64,000 bases of DNA from Haliotis asinina. Taxonomy: Eukaryota > Mollusca > Gastropoda > Lepetellida > Haliotidae. The position numbers and the translations under genes were made by a program. Shown piece after piece: positions 60,665 to 64,000 of this stretch. Location: contig NC_090283.1 of NCBI RefSeq assembly GCF_037392515.1, forward strand, positions 15,251,501-15,315,500. Direction: 5' to 3'. The notes beneath the pieces were generated by a model. The model saw nothing but the letters and a program-made list of their open reading frames with translations, did no database searches and was not told the origin of the DNA. Each line of letters opens with the position of its first letter. Position 1 is the first letter of the stretch.

Positions 60665-62975
60665 CTTTAATGGTCAGAATCATTTTGTGTTTTCTAACAT
60701 GGAGTCAGGTTGGAGCTGCAATACATTTTGCAGATGTGCTTTGAACGAACCCTGTGGTTATGAGTTTGAACCCCAGGTAAATCCCTTAGCCCGGTTCTGC
60801 GTAATCATGATCACCTAATCAAAAATATTTTGCTACCACACTCTGCATCAAGCATGCAACATGACAGAAAACTATGAACAGTCAACTGCACAATCCAGTG
60901 ATTTACACCGTGAGCATCGATCCTCGAAATTGTGACACAAGGACATGCAGTCGGCTAAGTCACAGAACCTGATGATCAGATCCTTGTGGTCAACACCTTG
61001 TCCTCTGTGCATCTATAATCTTTCCCGGATTCCCACTGGTTCTGTATCGTTACAGGATCTGTAGACTAGAGGCATTCTTCGTCGTTACGGTATGATGTGT
61101 TCATCATCATGAAACCTTCCGGTTTGAATGAGTTATCCTCCCTCTGTCCAAAGCAGAGGTTCCATGGTTTCACTATTCTAAATGAAGGACCGGTCCGTTC
61201 GGCATATTGCATGAATGGTCATTTGTGTGTCTCGTTGGGCTAGCGTAGACTAGTACACCAAGCCAAGCACGCATGCAGCCACGTCAACAGTATGGGGCAA
61301 GTAATCTGTTACTAGTAATCTAATCTATAAAGTCCACTTTCTTCCCACTCACTAATCAGTGGTTATTTGAAACCGCTTTACTCGAAATCACTAAGTGTCC
61401 GTTAAAGCAAACTTATAGATAATGTTACGGTTAAAAATTGCCGTGACAAAAGATGTAAGAAATCCCCACAGAACCGGCAAAATATATAACACTTAGAAGT
61501 TTGAAATGTTCACTAATTCTTTATATTGAGTCAAACAAAGGCAAAACTATACAGATTCACAAGAGAGGTTTCATGTAGAATACTACTGAGTCAATTCTAA
61601 AGTAATGTAATCCTAAAGTCTTGGTGCGGGGGTGAGAAGCAGTTATGCAGAATGTAACACAGCGAGCTGTCAGGCAGCGGTTATGAAGATCAAGCGTTGA
61701 CGTAGAGGCAGATATATGCACCAGTAGTCTGTGTGTATTTCCCTGTCGACAATACAACCGACCACATATACATATATGCATACATATATATTGCGACGTC
61801 ATACATTTCCGATCGTCATATGTTTTCTATCGGCCATTACGATTCCCACTTATACCGTGATAATGCTGGAAAATCCATGAGCAGCAACCTGCATGTCAAC
61901 AACACGACCCCCGCTATTGGTTGGACATAAGTATACCGTGAATCAAAGTCTCATGCGTCAACAAGAGTTAAAAATCAACGAAAGATTAATTTTAACTCGG
62001 GAATCATTAAAGCAATATCTGCCTCATAATCAAACGCATACAAAACCTAACTCCAAAGATTAATGTTTCGCCTGCCTGCTGTACATACTACCTTACAAGG
62101 TCACGTTACTATTCACATGACTACGCTGGTCGATTTATTTTTATGGTACGCCAAAATCGCGAAATAGATTACGCAAAATCGGCAATGAATTGCAAAATTC
62201 ATTTCCAAACAGACACTGGTGCCGTTGATATTATTTTGTCTGAAAAGGCTATCAACGCAAAAAAGACCAGTTACCGACAGTAATACTGAGGCTCTAGATA
62301 GTGATAATAAGGCTGTACAGTAGATGGACGGAGAATGCTAGGGCATTCCGTCACATATGGTACTCACCACAATAAATGACATGGGAAATTTACTTCCGCA
62401 GGTGTTTTGTTCCCGGCTACACTTAAAACTGTTTTAAAGAAATTTAGAAAGGCAAATTCTTTATTATCTCTGAAATTTGAAATGTTTGACAGTACTATCA
62501 GAACATTGCTAAAAATATTCAGTCAACGAAAAGATCGAAAACATATGACATCAAGTACGGCGAAACTTTGAGATTGCTTCGACAGCAGTGGCGGATTATC
62601 AATAAAAAATGAGTGATGTGCATGGGAATATCACAGTTTATGAAATAAACTTAATCTTGTCTGAAGGTAGGCCGTACGATATTAAATGATTGTATATAAT
62701 TTTCGTTCACGAAACATTTTATCATTGTCCGATCGAAAACCCATTTTTGATTTTTGAGATTTGAGAAGAAGAACTGCTCAAAATATCGATACGCTACAAC
62801 TGCAATCTAACGTTGGGCATAAATTCTTAATTTATTCTCTAGAGACGGGGTGACGAACCAGTTGCAGAAGAATTTTGTTTTGAAAACCAACGCATGTGTA
62901 TGTTGTAAATGTTAATCTACAGATACGACAATGTCATGCTTACCCCTCCTCATCCAATTCCTTTGTTTCTTGAAG
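60665..62975. other. Region between gene E and the gene F exon
   Basis: I searched for exon 1 (signal peptide) and exon 2 (the ALALNTANAL type) of a sixth gene and saw neither on either strand. The stretch is AT-rich, with no repeat I can name and only short open frames. Confidence 0.5.
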
Positions 62976-63154
62976 GCTCCCCGCCATGCTCCAGAACGTG
63001 GAGTCCTCCCTCCACAAAGTTGTGGACACACTGACGGGTGAGATGAGGAACGTGTTCGGCTTCCTGGTCAAAGGTCTGCAGGGGGTCATGGACAAGCTGG
63101 CACAGCTGGAGGTCACCCCTGAGGAGGTCATCAGTGAAGTCGACAAGCTTGTCA
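62976..63154 (+). CDS. Gene F: exon 3 of a sixth paralog (partial)
   Basis: A 179-base exon with the family's phases (acceptor TTCTTGAAG, donor GTGAGT) reads LPAMLQNVESSLHKVVDTLT, then GEMRNVFGFLVKGLQGVMDK, then LAQLEVTPEEVISEVDKLVS. It is nearly identical to exon 3 of gene D, and the preceding intron text and unusual AAG acceptor also match D. No exon 1 or 2 is found upstream. Exon 4 is not seen in the remaining 846 bases, though introns of that length occur in C and D. It is either a real gene with diverged or distant 5' exons and a 3' end outside the window, or a partial duplicate of gene D. Confidence 0.6.
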
Positions 63155-64000
63155 GTGAGTTGATGATTGTCACCAAACAAAGCTAACTAGAAATCTGTAC
63201 GACATAGCTTCTGGAAACTGTATTTTGTTAAGAGTGAATGTGATTCGCTGTTTTATGTATATAGAGGTCATTCATTATCAAATTGACAATTATCTCTGGA
63301 ATGTTTAAATATCAAAATCCACTGAAAATATTGTAAAATATATAGGGTGAAGAATATAAAGAAATGAACACCAAATGGGTCTGTCGCAATTTTAGTATTT
63401 CACCAAACAACCACAGAGGCCCGTTATACGATTCCATTTGTATGAAAAATCATGACGTAATACCAGATGTAATGATATTGTGATCATCGATTAGCATTCA
63501 TCATAAACACATATTCCATTAGTGACTGATAGAAAATGTGATTGGTATTTTTTTCTTGGCAAGTATATTTTTTCAGTTATGTTCTCACATTACAGCCCAT
63601 GTTACAAGAAGAACGTCATTGTATGACTTTATCATTAGGGACTCTGCCTTTCTTCTAATTTGTCATTAAGAGGTGTATATTACCATCAGTGTCTTCCCTG
63701 CCCTAATCGCCGCCCTCAAATTCTATTGCTTTTGAATTTGCACTGGCACAGTGAATCATTTGTATTCATTTTGTAACAGGAATAACTTCAGAATATGTCT
63801 ATTAATTCAAGCACGTCTCCTTGTTGAAATATATGGTTGCACCGTTCATTTACAGTGATGATCACTTTATATGGGAATTCCAGATGTTTTCATATGTTTT
63901 TTTTTATTTTGTCATACAATTCATTATGAAGTACCGAACCACTGGCAACATTAGCGAGACCACACTGCATCATCTGTTCTTTTAACTAAGATGGCTGCCG
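63155..64000. other. No gene seen; possible intron 3 of gene F
   Basis: AT-rich DNA without a recognisable exon or repeat up to the window edge. Confidence 0.5.

Overview
The window looks like gastropod nuclear DNA, most likely an abalone (Haliotis) or a close vetigastropod. It is AT-rich and has multi-exon genes with GT-AG (and two GC-AG) introns. It carries many copies of the tRNA-headed SINE whose minus-strand end reads GTGAGTGAGTTTAGTTTTACG, plus a second gastropod SINE family, Penelope-like retroelements (PLEs) and Tc1-like relics. The species assignment is inference from repeat style and was not checked by search.

The biology is one tandem, same-strand cluster of at least six paralogous genes for small secreted proteins made of amphipathic helices. 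I do not recognise the family by name. Gene A (5' end outside the window; exons from 695 to 11175, perhaps ending at 17291) is an exon-amplified member: eight tandem two-exon cassettes, about 72 codons each, followed by single-copy 3' exons. Genes B (26631-30426, 313 aa), C (36886-41158, 315 aa), D (46027-51748, 312 aa) and E (54963-60603, 321 aa) each have six coding exons with identical intron phases. Gene F is seen only as an intact exon 3 (62976-63154). I reconstructed each gene exon by exon. Lengths and phases close exactly for B to E, and each ends near a poly(A) signal.

The family is cysteine-free, has a 17-19 residue signal peptide, and keeps basic or dibasic sites at two places: the end of exon 2 and the middle of exon 4. 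The residues after the exon 4 Lys-Arg (N-x-F-T-D-F-F) mirror the predicted mature N terminus after signal cleavage (N-x-F-T-D). In gene A, five of eight cassettes end in Gly-Lys-Arg, the classic amidation plus dibasic cleavage signal. The cluster could therefore encode multi-peptide precursors of amphipathic peptides, with gene A a repeated-peptide version. That function is inference.

Layout: 1-11.2 kb gene A cassettes, including a recent 1162-bp tandem duplication and an older cassette duplication; 11.2-17.3 kb a large intron or gene end with an inverted PLE dimer and a 75-bp-arm palindrome; 17.3-26.6 kb an intergenic repeat field (CA repeat, foldback elements, second PLE dimer, SINEs, a 1.1-kb minisatellite); 26.6-30.4 kb gene B; 30.4-36.9 kb intergenic with a Tc1 relic, PLE terminus, THAP relic and SINEs; 36.9-41.2 kb gene C; 41.2-46.0 kb intergenic with a Tc1 relic; 46.0-51.8 kb gene D; 51.8-55.0 kb intergenic with a possible gene E promoter; 55.0-60.7 kb gene E; 60.7-64.0 kb gene F fragment and unassigned DNA. 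No rRNA gene, genuine tRNA gene, CRISPR array or prokaryotic feature was seen.
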